The notes: generated from the letters alone by a model not told the origin. Counted from the first letter of the stretch, positions 8,148 to 17,311 are shown. The stretch: DNA of 64,000 nt from Mesorhizobium sp. WSM4311 (GCF_002295115.1 NZ_NSFV01000002.1:372001-436000), one strand, 5' to 3'. Made by a program: numbers and translations.

Positions 8148-8262
8148 TTTGTGGTCTTGCTCTGCGCCGGGCATCGGGGCAGGCATTTTCTTTCCCACTA
8201 ATGTGTGACCTTATGCCCGCCGAAGTCAGCTGATTTGCCCACCAAGCAAGGAATTCGCCACA

Positions 8263-9522
8263 GTGTTCGTATCCTTCTTCCCGCAGCCGAAGCTCTTTTT
8301 CTCTTCGGCCGCCATCTGGAGCCTTGCGGCAATCCTGTTCTGGTTTTTCGGCGGTGAGCAATTGGGCGCCGTTTTCGGCCTGCCAGCAGCCGCCGCCGAC
8401 GCGCCGCCCATCATCGGCATCGCTGTTCTCGTGTCGAAGCCGTTCCTCTGGTTCTACATCTATTTCGTGGCCTGCGTGGCCATCTTCTACGCATTCTGGA
8501 GTTGGTATTCGCCGCATCCGTGGCAGCGCTGGTCGATCTTGATGACGGCGGTCATCCTGTTCTTCATCTATTTCAATGTGCAGGTAAGTGTCGCCGTCAA
8601 CGCCTGGTACGGGCCTTTCTTCGACTATGTGCAGGGGCTGATGTCAGGGACCGGAAAATCGACCAACGGTGAATTTTATACCGGGCTGGCCGACTTTTCC
8701 TGGCTCGCGCTGGTCGGCATGAATGTGCAGGTGGTCAATGCCTTTATCGTCAGCCATTGGATATTCCGCTGGCGCACGGCGATGAACAACTACTTCATCG
8801 AGAACTGGACCAGGCTGCGCCATATTGAGGGTGCTTCGCAGCGCATCCAGGAAGACACGATGCGGTTTTCGCAGATCATGGAAGATCTCGGCTCCAGCTT
8901 CGTCCAGTCGATCATGACCTTGATCGCTTTCCTGCCAGTGATGATCCAGCTGCAGGCCCATATCAGCGAATTGCCGATCGTCGGCGCGATCCCGCAGCCC
9001 CTGGTGGTCGCGGCGCTGGCCTGGTGTCTGTTCGGAACGATCTCCGTGATGATTGCCGGCCTGAAACTTCCGGGGTTGCAGTTCCGCAACCAGCGCGTCG
9101 AAGCCGCTTACCGTAAGGAACTGGTATACGGTGAGGATCATGCCGACCGTGCACAGCCTGCCACCACCGCCGAACTGTTCGCCAATGTCCGGCACAATTA
9201 TTTCAGGCTCTATTTCCACTACATCTATTTCAACGTCGTCCGGTACACCTACCTGCAGGCCGACAACATCTTCTCGCTGCTGATCCTGGGTCCGTCGCTG
9301 GTCGCGCACAAGATAACGTTCGGCGCGCTGAACCAGATCTCGAACGCCTTCGGCAAGGTGACGGGTTCGCTGCAATTCCTGCTCACCTCGTGGTCGACCA
9401 TTGTGGAGCTGCAATCGGTCCATAAGCGCCTGCGCGCCTTCGAGGCGACGCTGCTGGGCGAACCGCTGCCCGATATCGATCGGCGCTATCTGGCAAGGCA
9501 GGGCGCCGAAGATCCCGCCTGA
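8263..9522 (+). CDS. bacA: SbmA/BacA peptide-antibiotic transporter
   Basis: A 419-residue SbmA/BacA-like inner-membrane protein, close to the length of Sinorhizobium BacA. It starts at GTG 8263 (MFVSFFPQPKLFFSSAAIWS), matching the family N-terminus. Visible family segments include NAWYGPFFDYVQ, WRTAMNNYFIENWTRLRHIEGASQRIQED, and the C-terminal NQISNAFGKVTGSLQFLLTSW. BacA proteins import peptides using the proton gradient. In several legumes they protect rhizobia from nodule-specific cysteine-rich peptides, and they influence very-long-chain fatty acid modification of lipid A. It appears to be a single-gene unit. Confidence 0.93.
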   Translation: MFVSFFPQPKLFFSSAAIWSLAAILFWFFGGEQLGAVFGLPAAAADAPPIIGIAVLVSKPFLWFYIYFVACVAIFYAFWSWYSPHPWQRWSILMTAVILFFIYFNVQVSVAVNAWYGPFFDYVQGLMSGTGKSTNGEFYTGLADFSWLALVGMNVQVVNAFIVSHWIFRWRTAMNNYFIENWTRLRHIEGASQRIQEDTMRFSQIMEDLGSSFVQSIMTLIAFLPVMIQLQAHISELPIVGAIPQPLVVAALAWCLFGTISVMIAGLKLPGLQFRNQRVEAAYRKELVYGEDHADRAQPATTAELFANVRHNYFRLYFHYIYFNVVRYTYLQADNIFSLLILGPSLVAHKITFGALNQISNAFGKVTGSLQFLLTSWSTIVELQSVHKRLRAFEATLLGEPLPDIDRRYLARQGAEDPA

Positions 9523-9556
9523 GGAGATTTGGGTTGATGCCAAACAGGTTGGCGGC

Positions 9557-10564
9557 TCAGCCGCCAACCGAGGCCTGCTTCTGGACGACAGCCTGCCGCG
9601 AAACGTAGTCGCGAAAACTGATGCATTCGACATCGGCCTTGACGCAGACCTCGCCGGCAAAGCGCTCCAGCGCGTTCCAGTAGGCGCCGTCATTCATCAG
9701 CGTGAAGTGGAAGCCGAGTTCCAGCGGAATGCGCTTGCCCTGATACTGCGCGTCGAAGGCGGCGCGAAAGGCCTGATAGGTCCGGTTAGCGAACTCGTCC
9801 GCCATGCTCGGCCGCTCGAAACCGCCGGAATGCCTGACATAGAGATTGTAATCCATGGCGATTACCGGCCTGGATTTCGGTCCTTCCGGGATCTGCGGCA
9901 GTGAAAAGCGGGTGATGCCGCCGACGGTCGGCGGCTGGGCAGGACCTTGCGAGACGCCGCTGGCGTCGAACTCGTAGCCGGCGGCGGGCAAGGCCTCGTA
10001 AAGCGCCTTGCTGGCCGACAGATACGGCGCGCGGAAACCGATCACGGCATGCCGTGCGAAGTCGCGCCAGCCAGCGGGCTCAGGCGCGATGCCGTTGATT
10101 GCATAGGCATTCTCTAAAATGTGTTCGAACGAGGCGAATTCTTTCAGCCAATCGGCCTTGCTCCAGTCCTTGCCGTCGAAATGGCCGCAGGCATGGCTGG
10201 CGATATCGTGGCCTTCATGCGTGGCAAGGCCGATCTGCTCGAGCCGCTCGGCCACTTCCTGCTTGGAAGCGGCAAAGCCGATGTTGGATTTGCCGGCCGT
10301 TTTGCCTGGTGCGGTGTATTCCTGGCGTGTCTCCTGCGACAGCAGGAAGACGCAGGAGAGAAAATAGGTGAAATGCGCGCCGGTGCGCTGCGCCAGCGCC
10401 CGGCTGCGCTTCCACTGCGAGATGTCGCGGGCGCTGTCGAAGGAGATGATCACCACCTGCTTCGGCTTTGCCGGCATTGGCGGCGCGGGCGGATCGGCCA
10501 GGGCCACGCCGGCGGTGGCGAGGGAGACAAGCGAAAACGCGGCAACGCGGGACAAACAAGGCAT
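9557..10564 (-). CDS. Exported polysaccharide deacetylase-like protein
   Basis: A 335-residue protein from the ATG at 10564, with a clear signal peptide (MPCLSRVAAFSLVSLATAGV then ALADPP). The mature part is a NodB-like/polysaccharide deacetylase fold: VVIISFDSARDISQW supplies the first Asp, GHDIASHACGHFDGKDW the metal His pair, and VIGFRAPYLSAS the Arg motif. It probably removes acyl groups from a surface polysaccharide in the periplasm; the substrate is unknown. The upstream gap shared with the yfgM-like gene carries a phased palindrome array. Confidence 0.85.
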   Translation of the reverse strand: MPCLSRVAAFSLVSLATAGVALADPPAPPMPAKPKQVVIISFDSARDISQWKRSRALAQRTGAHFTYFLSCVFLLSQETRQEYTAPGKTAGKSNIGFAASKQEVAERLEQIGLATHEGHDIASHACGHFDGKDWSKADWLKEFASFEHILENAYAINGIAPEPAGWRDFARHAVIGFRAPYLSASKALYEALPAAGYEFDASGVSQGPAQPPTVGGITRFSLPQIPEGPKSRPVIAMDYNLYVRHSGGFERPSMADEFANRTYQAFRAAFDAQYQGKRIPLELGFHFTLMNDGAYWNALERFAGEVCVKADVECISFRDYVSRQAVVQKQASVGG

Positions 10565-10644
10565 CGGCAAACTTACAGGCTCCGGGCGGTCAGCAAGCCG
10601 GCTATCCCCGAAATGTGGCATGGGTGCGATTGGGCTTTCTGCCG

Positions 10645-10693
10645 GTTTGCCTGGGCAAACATCCGTTTGCCCTGGGTAAACATCCGTTTGCCC
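10645..10693. promoter_or_regulatory. Phased palindrome array (GGGYAAAC-ATCC-GTTTGCCC)
   Basis: Two adjacent hairpin-forming palindromes, 10653-10672 (GGGCAAACATCCGTTTGCCC, perfect) and 10674-10693 (one G-T difference), are 21 bp apart. A further GTTTGCC half at 10645 starts the series. The roughly 20-21-bp period equals two helical turns, which suits cooperative repressor binding. The array lies between the divergent deacetylase and yfgM-like genes. Confidence 0.5.
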
Positions 10694-10800
10694 GGTGGGA
10701 ATAGGCGATTTTCAGGCCGAACCCCTTCCATGCCGACAAAATTTCGCTAAAACGCGGGCTCATGAACCGCCCCGGCCCGGGGCAGGAATGGTTTTGATTG

Positions 10801-11466
10801 ATGTCCGACGACAGTTTTATCCGTGAAGTCAACGACGAGATGCGTCGCGAGCAGGCGCAGAAGCTGTGGGACCGTTTCGGCCCGGCCTTGCTCGTCATCG
10901 CCATCCTCGTGGTGCTCGGCACCGCCGCCTTCGTCGGCTATCGCTATTGGGACGAGACGCGCGCCAACCGCTCCGGCGATGCCTTCTCGCAGGCGCTGAA
11001 GCTGGCCAATGACGGCAAGAACGACGAGGCGCTGGCCGCGCTCGATCAGCTGGAAAAGGATGGCTACGGCGCCTATCCGCTGCTTGCCCGCATGCGTGCC
11101 GCCACGGTCAAGGCGAGCAAGGGCGACGCTGCTGCCGCCGTCAAGGATTTCGACGATGTCGCCGCCGACACCGCCATCCCCCAGGGCATTCGCGACATGG
11201 CACGGCTCAGGGCAGCGCTGCTGCTCGTCGACCACGGCTCCTTCGCCGACGTGTCCAGCCGCGTCGAGGCGCTTACATCGGACACCAACACGCTGCGCCA
11301 CACGGCGCGCGAGGCGCTCGGCCTTGCCGCCTGGAAGGAAGGCAAGACCCAGGACGCGTTGAAGCTGTTCGACCAGATCGCCGCCGATGACGGCGCCCCG
11401 CGCAACACCCGCGAGCGGGCAACGCTGATGTCCGAGCTGATCCGCGGCTCGGGCAATGCCTCGTAA
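10801..11466 (+). CDS. YfgM-like tetratricopeptide membrane protein
   Basis: A 221-residue protein with a single N-terminal transmembrane helix (LLVIAILVVLGTAAFVGYRYW, about residues 29-49) followed by TPR-like helices. It matches the YfgM/DUF2133 family, ancillary to the SecYEG translocon in enterobacteria. The first 28 residues (SDDSFIREVNDEMRREQAQK) are cytoplasmic. The ATG at 10801 is preferred over a TTG at 10798. It lies directly upstream of der, the order common in proteobacteria, except that no bamB is present between them. Confidence 0.85.
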   Translation: MSDDSFIREVNDEMRREQAQKLWDRFGPALLVIAILVVLGTAAFVGYRYWDETRANRSGDAFSQALKLANDGKNDEALAALDQLEKDGYGAYPLLARMRAATVKASKGDAAAAVKDFDDVAADTAIPQGIRDMARLRAALLLVDHGSFADVSSRVEALTSDTNTLRHTAREALGLAAWKEGKTQDALKLFDQIAADDGAPRNTRERATLMSELIRGSGNAS

Positions 11467-11515
11467 ATGCATGTCGCCCAAAAGTGCGCAGCGGTTTTGG
11501 GACAACGACATGCAT
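11467..11515. repeat. Interspersed palindrome, type B, copy 2
   Basis: ATGCATGTCG at 11467 pairs with CGACATGCAT ending at 11515 around a core AAAAGTGCGCAGCGGTTTTG. It occupies almost the whole gap between the yfgM-like gene and der, so it would be transcribed as an mRNA hairpin. A close relative is at 25985-26034. Confidence 0.8.
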
Positions 11516-11529
11516 GATTGTAGGACCGC

Positions 11530-12969
11530 ATGACCTTCAAAGTCGCCATCATCGGCAGACCTAACGTCGGCAAATCGACCCTTTTCAATCGGCTGGTGGG
11601 AAGGAAGCTGGCGCTTGTCGACGACACACCGGGCGTCACCCGCGACCGTCGCGTCCATGCCGCCAAGCTTTACGATCTGCATTTCGACGTCATCGACACA
11701 GCCGGTTTCGAGGACGCCGGCGCATCGACCTTGCCCGGCCGCATGCGCGCGCAGACCGAGATCGCCATCCACGAAGCCGACCTGATCTTCTTCACCATCG
11801 ACGCCAAGTCCGGCCTGCTGCCGGATGACAGGACCTTCGCCGAGATCGTGCGCAAGTCCGGCAAGCCGGTCGTGCTGGTCGCCAACAAGGCCGAGGCCAA
11901 GGGCGCGCAGGGCGGCATGCTGGAAGCCTGGGAGCTTGGACTTGGCGAGCCGATCCCGGTTTCCGCCGAACATGGCCAGGGCATGCCCGATCTGCGCGAT
12001 GCCGTGATCGCGGCGCTCGGCGAGGCGCGCGCTTTCGGTGAGGACGAAGGGGGCGAAGACGACGAGATCGCCGCCACCGAGGTGCTGATCGGCGAGGATA
12101 TTGCCGACCCCGACGCCGAGGATTTGCACGCTTACGACGACACCAAGCCGATGCGCATCGCCGTCGTCGGCCGCCCGAACGCCGGCAAGTCGACGCTGAT
12201 CAATGCGCTGATCGGCGAGGAGCGGCTGCTGACCGGACCGGAAGCCGGCATCACCCGCGATTCGATCTCGGTCGACTGGGATTGGCACGGCCGCCGGCTG
12301 AAGCTGTTCGACACGGCCGGCATGCGCCGCAAGGCGAGGATCCACGAAAAGCTGGAAGTGATGTCGGTGCAGGACGGCTTGCGCGCCATCCGCTTCGCCG
12401 AGATCGTCATCATCGTGCTCGATGCCACCATTCCCTTCGAGAAGCAGGATCTGCAGATCGCCGACCTGATCATCCGCGAGGGAAGGGCGCCGGTGATCGC
12501 CTTCAACAAATGGGACCTGATCGATCATCCGCAGGAACTGCTGGCGGAACTGCGCGAGAAGACCGAGCGGCTGCTGCCGCAGGTGCGCGGCATCCAGGCG
12601 GTGCCGGTCTCGGCCGAGACCGGGCGCGGCCTCGACAAGCTGATGGATGCGGTTCTCAGAACCCACAAGGTCTGGAACAGCCGCGTTTCGACCGGCAAGC
12701 TCAACCGCTGGCTCGAAGCCATACTGGCGCATCATCCGCCGCCCGCCGTTGCCGGGCGCCGGCTCAAGGTCAAGTACGTCACCCAGGCCAAGACCCGGCC
12801 GCCGGGCTTCGTGGTCCAGTGCTCGCGTCCGGATGCGATGCCGCAATCCTATGTGCGCTATCTCTCCAACAGCCTGCGCGAAGCCTTCGACATGCCGGGC
12901 GTGCCGATCCGCATTGCGCTGCGCACCTCCGACAATCCGTTCGCCGGCCGGGCCAAGAAACGCGGCTGA
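11530..12969 (+). CDS. der: Ribosome biogenesis GTPase Der (EngA)
   Basis: A 479-residue GTPase with two tandem G domains and a C-terminal KH-like domain, needed for 50S subunit assembly. G1 motifs are [14 protein letters not shown] (residue about 8) and [14 protein letters not shown] (about 217). Each domain has its G3 (DTAGFED; DTAGMRR) and G4 (VANKAE; FNKWD). An acidic linker ([14 protein letters not shown]) joins the domains. The C-terminal domain runs from [12 protein letters not shown] to the end. It follows a yfgM-like gene. Confidence 0.97.
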   Translation: MTFKVAIIGRPNVGKSTLFNRLVGRKLALVDDTPGVTRDRRVHAAKLYDLHFDVIDTAGFEDAGASTLPGRMRAQTEIAIHEADLIFFTIDAKSGLLPDDRTFAEIVRKSGKPVVLVANKAEAKGAQGGMLEAWELGLGEPIPVSAEHGQGMPDLRDAVIAALGEARAFGEDEGGEDDEIAATEVLIGEDIADPDAEDLHAYDDTKPMRIAVVGRPNAGKSTLINALIGEERLLTGPEAGITRDSISVDWDWHGRRLKLFDTAGMRRKARIHEKLEVMSVQDGLRAIRFAEIVIIVLDATIPFEKQDLQIADLIIREGRAPVIAFNKWDLIDHPQELLAELREKTERLLPQVRGIQAVPVSAETGRGLDKLMDAVLRTHKVWNSRVSTGKLNRWLEAILAHHPPPAVAGRRLKVKYVTQAKTRPPGFVVQCSRPDAMPQSYVRYLSNSLREAFDMPGVPIRIALRTSDNPFAGRAKKRG

Positions 12970-12987
12970 GCCTCAGTGCTCGTCCGA

Positions 12988-13905
12988 TCAGGCGACCGCA
13001 CGCAGGCCGGTAGTCCCCGCATTGCCCGGCAAGGCCTGCCGCGCCGCCTCCAGCAATATGGCGGCGAGGCGGGCCGCCACCGGCTCGGGTTCGGCATCCC
13101 GGCGGTGCAGAAAGAGCGCCATCTTGGGCAGTGCCGGCAGACCGGCAATCTCCGGCGTCATCGCGCTGACGCTGGCCGGCAGGCCGACATCGGTGCGGAT
13201 CGTCAGCCCCAGGCCAGCCGCCACGGCCGCCCAGATGCCGCCGAGGCTCGGGCTGGAGAAGGCCATGCGCCAGGGCAGCCCGCCGCGATCGAGCGTCTCG
13301 GTCGCAACCGTGCGCAACAGGCATGGCGCCTCGAGCGCCACCAGGGGCAGCGGTTCGCCGTCGCGCAGGCTGGTCTCGATGCGCCTTGCCGGGCCGATCC
13401 AGCGCATGGGAACATCGGCGACATGCTCGCTGTAGGGCAGCGTCTGGCCGCTATGCCAGGCGAGCGCGATGTCGAGGCTGCCTGACATCACCCTTTCGGC
13501 AAGCTCGTGGCTGCGCGCGATCCTGGCCTCGATCTTGACCTTGGGGTGGGCACGGGCGAAGCGACCGAGCACATCCGGTAGCACCGCTTCGCCAAAATCC
13601 TCCTGCAGGCCGAGCCGCACCCAGCCTTCCAGTTCGACATCATGGATCGCCGCCGCCGCCTCGTCATTCAGCTCGAGCAGCCGGCGCGCATAGCCGAGCA
13701 TGGTCTCGCCGGCCTCCGTCAAGGCCAGCCCACGCCCCGATTTGCGGAAGATCGGCGTCGCTGCCTGCTCCTCCAGTTTCTTCAATTGCGCGCTGACCGC
13801 CGAGGTCGACCGGCCAAGCCGGTCGGCGGCCTTGGCAAAGCTGCCCAGCTCCATGCCGGTGACGAAACTGCGGAGAACGTCGAGGTCGAAGGTCACGCGT
13901 CGCAT
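12988..13905 (-). CDS. LysR-family transcriptional regulator
   Basis: A 305-residue LTTR. The N-terminal helix-turn-helix is FVTGMELGSFAKAADRLGRSTSAVSAQLKKLEEQ; the effector domain follows from about residue 90. The ATG at 13905 (MRRVTFDLDVLRSF) is chosen; an upstream in-frame ATG at 13938 would add 11 unrelated residues and would lie within the operator region. It is divergent from the MFS gene at 14025, the likely target. Two similar palindromes in the gap are candidate binding sites. Confidence 0.9.
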   Translation of the reverse strand: MRRVTFDLDVLRSFVTGMELGSFAKAADRLGRSTSAVSAQLKKLEEQAATPIFRKSGRGLALTEAGETMLGYARRLLELNDEAAAAIHDVELEGWVRLGLQEDFGEAVLPDVLGRFARAHPKVKIEARIARSHELAERVMSGSLDIALAWHSGQTLPYSEHVADVPMRWIGPARRIETSLRDGEPLPLVALEAPCLLRTVATETLDRGGLPWRMAFSSPSLGGIWAAVAAGLGLTIRTDVGLPASVSAMTPEIAGLPALPKMALFLHRRDAEPEPVAARLAAILLEAARQALPGNAGTTGLRAVA

Positions 13906-13912
13906 GGAAACG

Positions 13913-13958
13913 TCCTGTTTTTCAGGATCAATAATCAAAAACTTCCTGATTTTAAGGA
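13913..13958. promoter_or_regulatory. Pair of LysR-type palindromes TCCTG-N5-CAGGA
   Basis: Site 1 at 13913-13927 is a perfect TCCTG-TTTTT-CAGGA. Site 2 at 13944-13958 (TCCTGATTTTAAGGA) has one mismatch. Their centres are 31 bp apart, about three helical turns, as in the paired recognition and activation sites of LysR regulators. They lie between the divergent lysR and MFS genes. Confidence 0.5.
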
Positions 13959-14024
13959 TGAACTTATGGCGCTAGGGAAATGCCGTCAAGATCCACGCGA
14001 CTGGACCACCACGGGAATGAAACC

Positions 14025-15317
14025 ATGTCCTCCATTGTCGACTGCACCGACCAAGACACGCAAAAACCCCTGGGAGGCAGTGCTGCCGGCCCTACCGGAA
14101 GGGTATTCAGCCCTGGCCACCGCTGGAAGGTCCTGGGCATCGGTGTCGCCGCGAACGCCAGCTTCTCGGCCACCTTCTCCGGCATACCGGCAACGGCGGT
14201 CGTGCTTCGTCAGGGCTATCACCTGAGCAATGCCGAACTTGGCCTGGCACTCGGCCTTCTCGGCCTGGGGGTTGCGCTGAGCGAATTGCCCTGGGGCTTG
14301 CTTACCGATCGCTGGGGCGATCGCCGCGTGCTGCTGATCGGGCTTGGCGCGACGGCGGCCTGGCTCCTTGCCATGGCCATGCTCGTCGTACCGACAAGGT
14401 CAGGCGTTCCCGATGTCATGCTCCTGTCGGCAAGCCTGCTCCTCACCGGCCTGCTCGGCGGCAGCGTCAATGGCTCGAGCGGCCGAGCCATTATGGGCTG
14501 GTTCCGGGAAAGCGAGCGCGGTTTCGCCATGAGCATAAGGCAGACGGCGGTGCCACTTGGCGGCGGCCTAGGCGCGCTTGTCCTGCCTTCGCTCGCCTTG
14601 GCTTTCGGCTTTGCCGCGGTGTTCGCGCTGCTGGCCGGCGCCTCCGCTCTCTCGGCGCTGTTTGCCTGGCGCTGGCTGCATGAGCCGCCGACGGCGGGGC
14701 ACGTCGTCGCGTCGGCTGTGGCCGGACCGGCGCCGCTGCGCAACATCGAGGTCTGGCGCATCGCCACCGCCATCGGCCTGCTCTGCTTCCCGCAGGTGGC
14801 CGTGCTCACCTTCGCATCGGTCTTCCTGCACGACTTCGTCGGGCTGGGGACGGCGGCGATCAGCGCGAGCCTCGCCGCCGTGCAGATCGGCGCCATGGTC
14901 ATGCGCGTCTGGAGCGGCCGCTTCACCGACCGCCATGGCAACCGCCGCCAGCTTCTGCGCGCATGCAGTGCGCTCAGCGGGTTGGCCTTCTCTGTGCTTT
15001 GGCTGATGGTCATGGCCAGCTCCACATTGCCGGGCGGCCAGTCCTTGCTGATTGCCGTCCTTCCCTTGGTGCTGATTGTCGCGGGTATCTCGGTTTCCGC
15101 CTGGCACGGCGTCGCCTATACCGAGCTTGCCACGCTGGCCGGCGCCGGCCATGTCGGAACCGCGCTCAGCTTGGCCAACACCTTCGTCTTCGTCGGCTTC
15201 TTCCTGGTGCCGGTGGCCATCCCCGGGCTGCTGCACCTCTGGTCATGGTCAGGCGTATGGTTGTCGGCCGCCATCTGCGCGCTGGTCGCCTGGCCCGTCT
15301 TCCTGCGGCCGGCCTGA
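14025..15317 (+). CDS. Major facilitator superfamily transporter
   Basis: A 430-residue MFS permease with about 12 membrane segments. The family loop 2-3 motif appears as LPWGLLTDRWGDRRVLLIG, and a second partially conserved copy as RVWSGRFTDRHGNRRQLL in the second half. The ATG at 14025 (MSSIVDCTDQ) is preferred; an in-frame ATG at 13980 is possible. The substrate is not evident. It is controlled in all likelihood by the divergent LysR gene. Confidence 0.88.
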   Translation: MSSIVDCTDQDTQKPLGGSAAGPTGRVFSPGHRWKVLGIGVAANASFSATFSGIPATAVVLRQGYHLSNAELGLALGLLGLGVALSELPWGLLTDRWGDRRVLLIGLGATAAWLLAMAMLVVPTRSGVPDVMLLSASLLLTGLLGGSVNGSSGRAIMGWFRESERGFAMSIRQTAVPLGGGLGALVLPSLALAFGFAAVFALLAGASALSALFAWRWLHEPPTAGHVVASAVAGPAPLRNIEVWRIATAIGLLCFPQVAVLTFASVFLHDFVGLGTAAISASLAAVQIGAMVMRVWSGRFTDRHGNRRQLLRACSALSGLAFSVLWLMVMASSTLPGGQSLLIAVLPLVLIVAGISVSAWHGVAYTELATLAGAGHVGTALSLANTFVFVGFFLVPVAIPGLLHLWSWSGVWLSAAICALVAWPVFLRPA

Positions 15318-15462
15318 ACGTCCCGGCCGCAAAACCGCCCGACTTCCAAACCACGACCTTGAGCCGACTGAGAAAACCCGATCGATCCCGTTAACGTCCC
15401 ATCAAGGTTAATGCATCATTTTGCTCTCCAGTGGGGTCAGTAGCGTTCCTGGAGAGAGTTCC

Positions 15463-16647
15463 GTGCATCGACGCGTCTTGAAGCGGCTTGTTGCCGCCGC
15501 CGGTGAGAAGAAACGCAATTTTGTGTCTCCTTTCATCATCGGCCTCGGCATCTGGATCGGCTTCCCGACCGTCGCCGCCTACCAGGACATGACGAGCCTC
15601 GTTTCCGGCCTCGAATCGCCGACCGCGCGCTGGAATTCCTATGTCGAGAGATCCGTCGCAGGTTCGACCCATGCCGCCGAGATGCCCTTCGTCGATTCCG
15701 ACGTCACCGGCTCGATCTCCGGATCGGGTATTCACCTGGCTGGCGTCGGCAACGTTTCGTTTCGCGGCAAGGGCGGCAAGGTCAGCGGCTCGCCCGACGA
15801 GGACCGCGTGGTGCGCGCCGACAAGAAGGGCCGCATCGTCCAGGTGTCGCCCGTTGCGCCGCCGAAGAACTTCAACGCCGGTTCGATCTTCCAGCGGACC
15901 TCTTCCCTGATGCGGCCGAGCATGGACGGCGGCCTGAAGATGGCCTTTGCCAAGCCGCAGATCAAAGGCAAGGAAATCCAGATCGCCGCGGAATTCCATG
16001 CGCGTGAAGACAAGAAGCCGGATCCCGGCATGCCGGCCATGCTTGCCGCCTTGGTCAACAACGATCATCCCGATGTTCTGGCAACGGCCTATGCGCAGTC
16101 CGAGCCGGACTATGCCAAGGCCTCGCCCTTCGAAGCCCTGCTGCAGGATGAACAGCCCAACAGCGGCCGCTTTATCCCGCCGATGGCCAAGGGCGACCAT
16201 TGGTGGATTCAGAACCCGCTGCCGGCCAGCGTCTTCTCAAAGCCTGAGCAAAAGTGCCTGGCCAACGGCATCTATTTCGAGGCGCGCAGCGAATCCGTTC
16301 GCGGGCAGGCCGCCGTTGCCCAGGTCATCCTCAACCGTGTGCGCAATCCGGCCTATCCCAATTCGATCTGCGGCGTCGTCTATCAGAACGACAGCTGGTT
16401 CAACCGCTGCCAGTTCTCCTTCGCCTGCGACGGCAGGAAGAAGCGCATCGACAGCCCGGCCGCCTACAAGACCGCGCAGGATATCGCCATGGCCGTCACC
16501 GCCGGCAAGATATTCATTGCCGAGGTCGGATCGTCGACGCATTACTATGCCCAATATGTCCATCCGGGCTGGGCGCGCACCATGCAGAAGATGACGAAGA
16601 TCGGCCTGCACATCTTCTACCGCACCTATGGCGGCGGCTGGAGTTGA
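15463..16647 (+). CDS. Cell wall hydrolase, SleB-type (Hydrolase_2 domain)
   Basis: A 394-residue protein from GTG 15463 (RBS GGAGAGAG). An N-terminal membrane segment (FVSPFIIGLGIWIGFPTVAA, about residues 25-44) anchors or exports it. A long middle region is low in recognisable motifs. The C-terminal 115 residues are a Hydrolase_2/SleB domain: KCLANGIYFEARSESVRGQ with the catalytic Glu, AAVAQVILNRVRNPAYP, and STHYYAQYVHPGWARTMQK. SleB-like enzymes are lytic transglycosylases acting on peptidoglycan; in rhizobia the domain is common and probably serves envelope remodelling. A perfect 10-bp stem-loop follows the stop. Confidence 0.88.
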   Translation: MHRRVLKRLVAAAGEKKRNFVSPFIIGLGIWIGFPTVAAYQDMTSLVSGLESPTARWNSYVERSVAGSTHAAEMPFVDSDVTGSISGSGIHLAGVGNVSFRGKGGKVSGSPDEDRVVRADKKGRIVQVSPVAPPKNFNAGSIFQRTSSLMRPSMDGGLKMAFAKPQIKGKEIQIAAEFHAREDKKPDPGMPAMLAALVNNDHPDVLATAYAQSEPDYAKASPFEALLQDEQPNSGRFIPPMAKGDHWWIQNPLPASVFSKPEQKCLANGIYFEARSESVRGQAAVAQVILNRVRNPAYPNSICGVVYQNDSWFNRCQFSFACDGRKKRIDSPAAYKTAQDIAMAVTAGKIFIAEVGSSTHYYAQYVHPGWARTMQKMTKIGLHIFYRTYGGGWS

Positions 16648-16655
16648 GAGCTCGC

Positions 16656-16681
16656 CGGCCGATGGTCTTTTCCATCGGCCG
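16656..16681 (+). terminator. Stem-loop after the SleB-like gene
   Basis: A perfect 10-bp stem, CGGCCGATGG (16656-16665) with CCATCGGCCG (16672-16681), lies 9 bases after the stop. No U-tract follows, so termination is possible but not certain. Confidence 0.4.
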
Positions 16682-16903
16682 CAGGCTCGACCAGGCAGCC
16701 ATTGCCGGGAGGATTCGCGCAGCGCATCCCCATCATCGCGGCGGGCACGATGTCGCACCTCGCTAATTAATTGATTTTATTGCTTAAAATACATGGCAAT
16801 GATCTTCCGCCCGTGGCTTGACGGGCGCAAACCCTCTAACTATGTTGCCGGCGACTTTAGAAGCGGACGGACGGTGACGGTCTGACCGGGCAGGGGGGTT
16901 GCG

Positions 16904-17311
16904 ATGGCCGATAAAAACAGGCCAGACGGAACCGGAGAAACCGGCCGCGGCAAGCAGCATGAACCTGACATCCGCGACGACGATCTTGAGCGACGTCGGC
17001 GTGAACTTGAAGCATCGCTTGCGACAAGGCTGCCGAACCGGCTCGAGGGGAAAGACGACGCGAAAGCGGGCAGTGCGGCCGGATATGGCCAGGCGGTCAA
17101 ACTCTCCAGTGAATTTATCGCTGGCGTGGTGGTGGGCGCCGGCATCGGCTGGATCATCGACCGTATGGCGGGGACATCGCCGTGGGGTCTGATCGTTTTC
17201 CTGCTGCTTGGTTTTGGCGCCGGCGTGCTCAATGTCATGCGTTCGGCAGGCGTTGTGGCAGAATTCGGACAGGGCGACAAATCACGCTCTGGCCGGGACG
17301 ACAGCAAATGA
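16904..17311 (+). CDS. atpI: ATP synthase protein I (AtpI)
   Basis: A 135-residue AtpI-like protein, first gene of the F0 operon. It has a hydrophilic Arg/Glu-rich N-terminus (DDLERRRRELEASLATRL) and two C-terminal membrane helices: FIAGVVVGAGIGWIIDRM, and PWGLIVFLLLGFGAGVLNVM. The family assists c-ring assembly or magnesium transport at the membrane. The start is supported by GCAGGGGGG upstream. The preceding 256-base gap contains an AT-rich stretch (about 16765-16790) that may hold the operon promoter. Confidence 0.9.
   Translation: MADKNRPDGTGETGRGKQHEPDIRDDDLERRRRELEASLATRLPNRLEGKDDAKAGSAAGYGQAVKLSSEFIAGVVVGAGIGWIIDRMAGTSPWGLIVFLLLGFGAGVLNVMRSAGVVAEFGQGDKSRSGRDDSK

Noticed and set aside
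10645..10693. CRISPR-like reading of the 21-bp repeats
   Set aside because: Only two to three units, no unique spacers of constant length, and no cas genes.
10747..12846. 699-codon open frame on the minus strand across yfgM-like and der
   Set aside because: It is antisense to two well-supported genes; its His/Arg/Gly-rich composition is the usual mirror of high-G+C coding DNA.
15391..15411. TTAA ... TTAA upstream of the SleB-like gene as a CtrA site
   Set aside because: The two TTAA are separated by 13 bases, whereas the CtrA motif needs 7.
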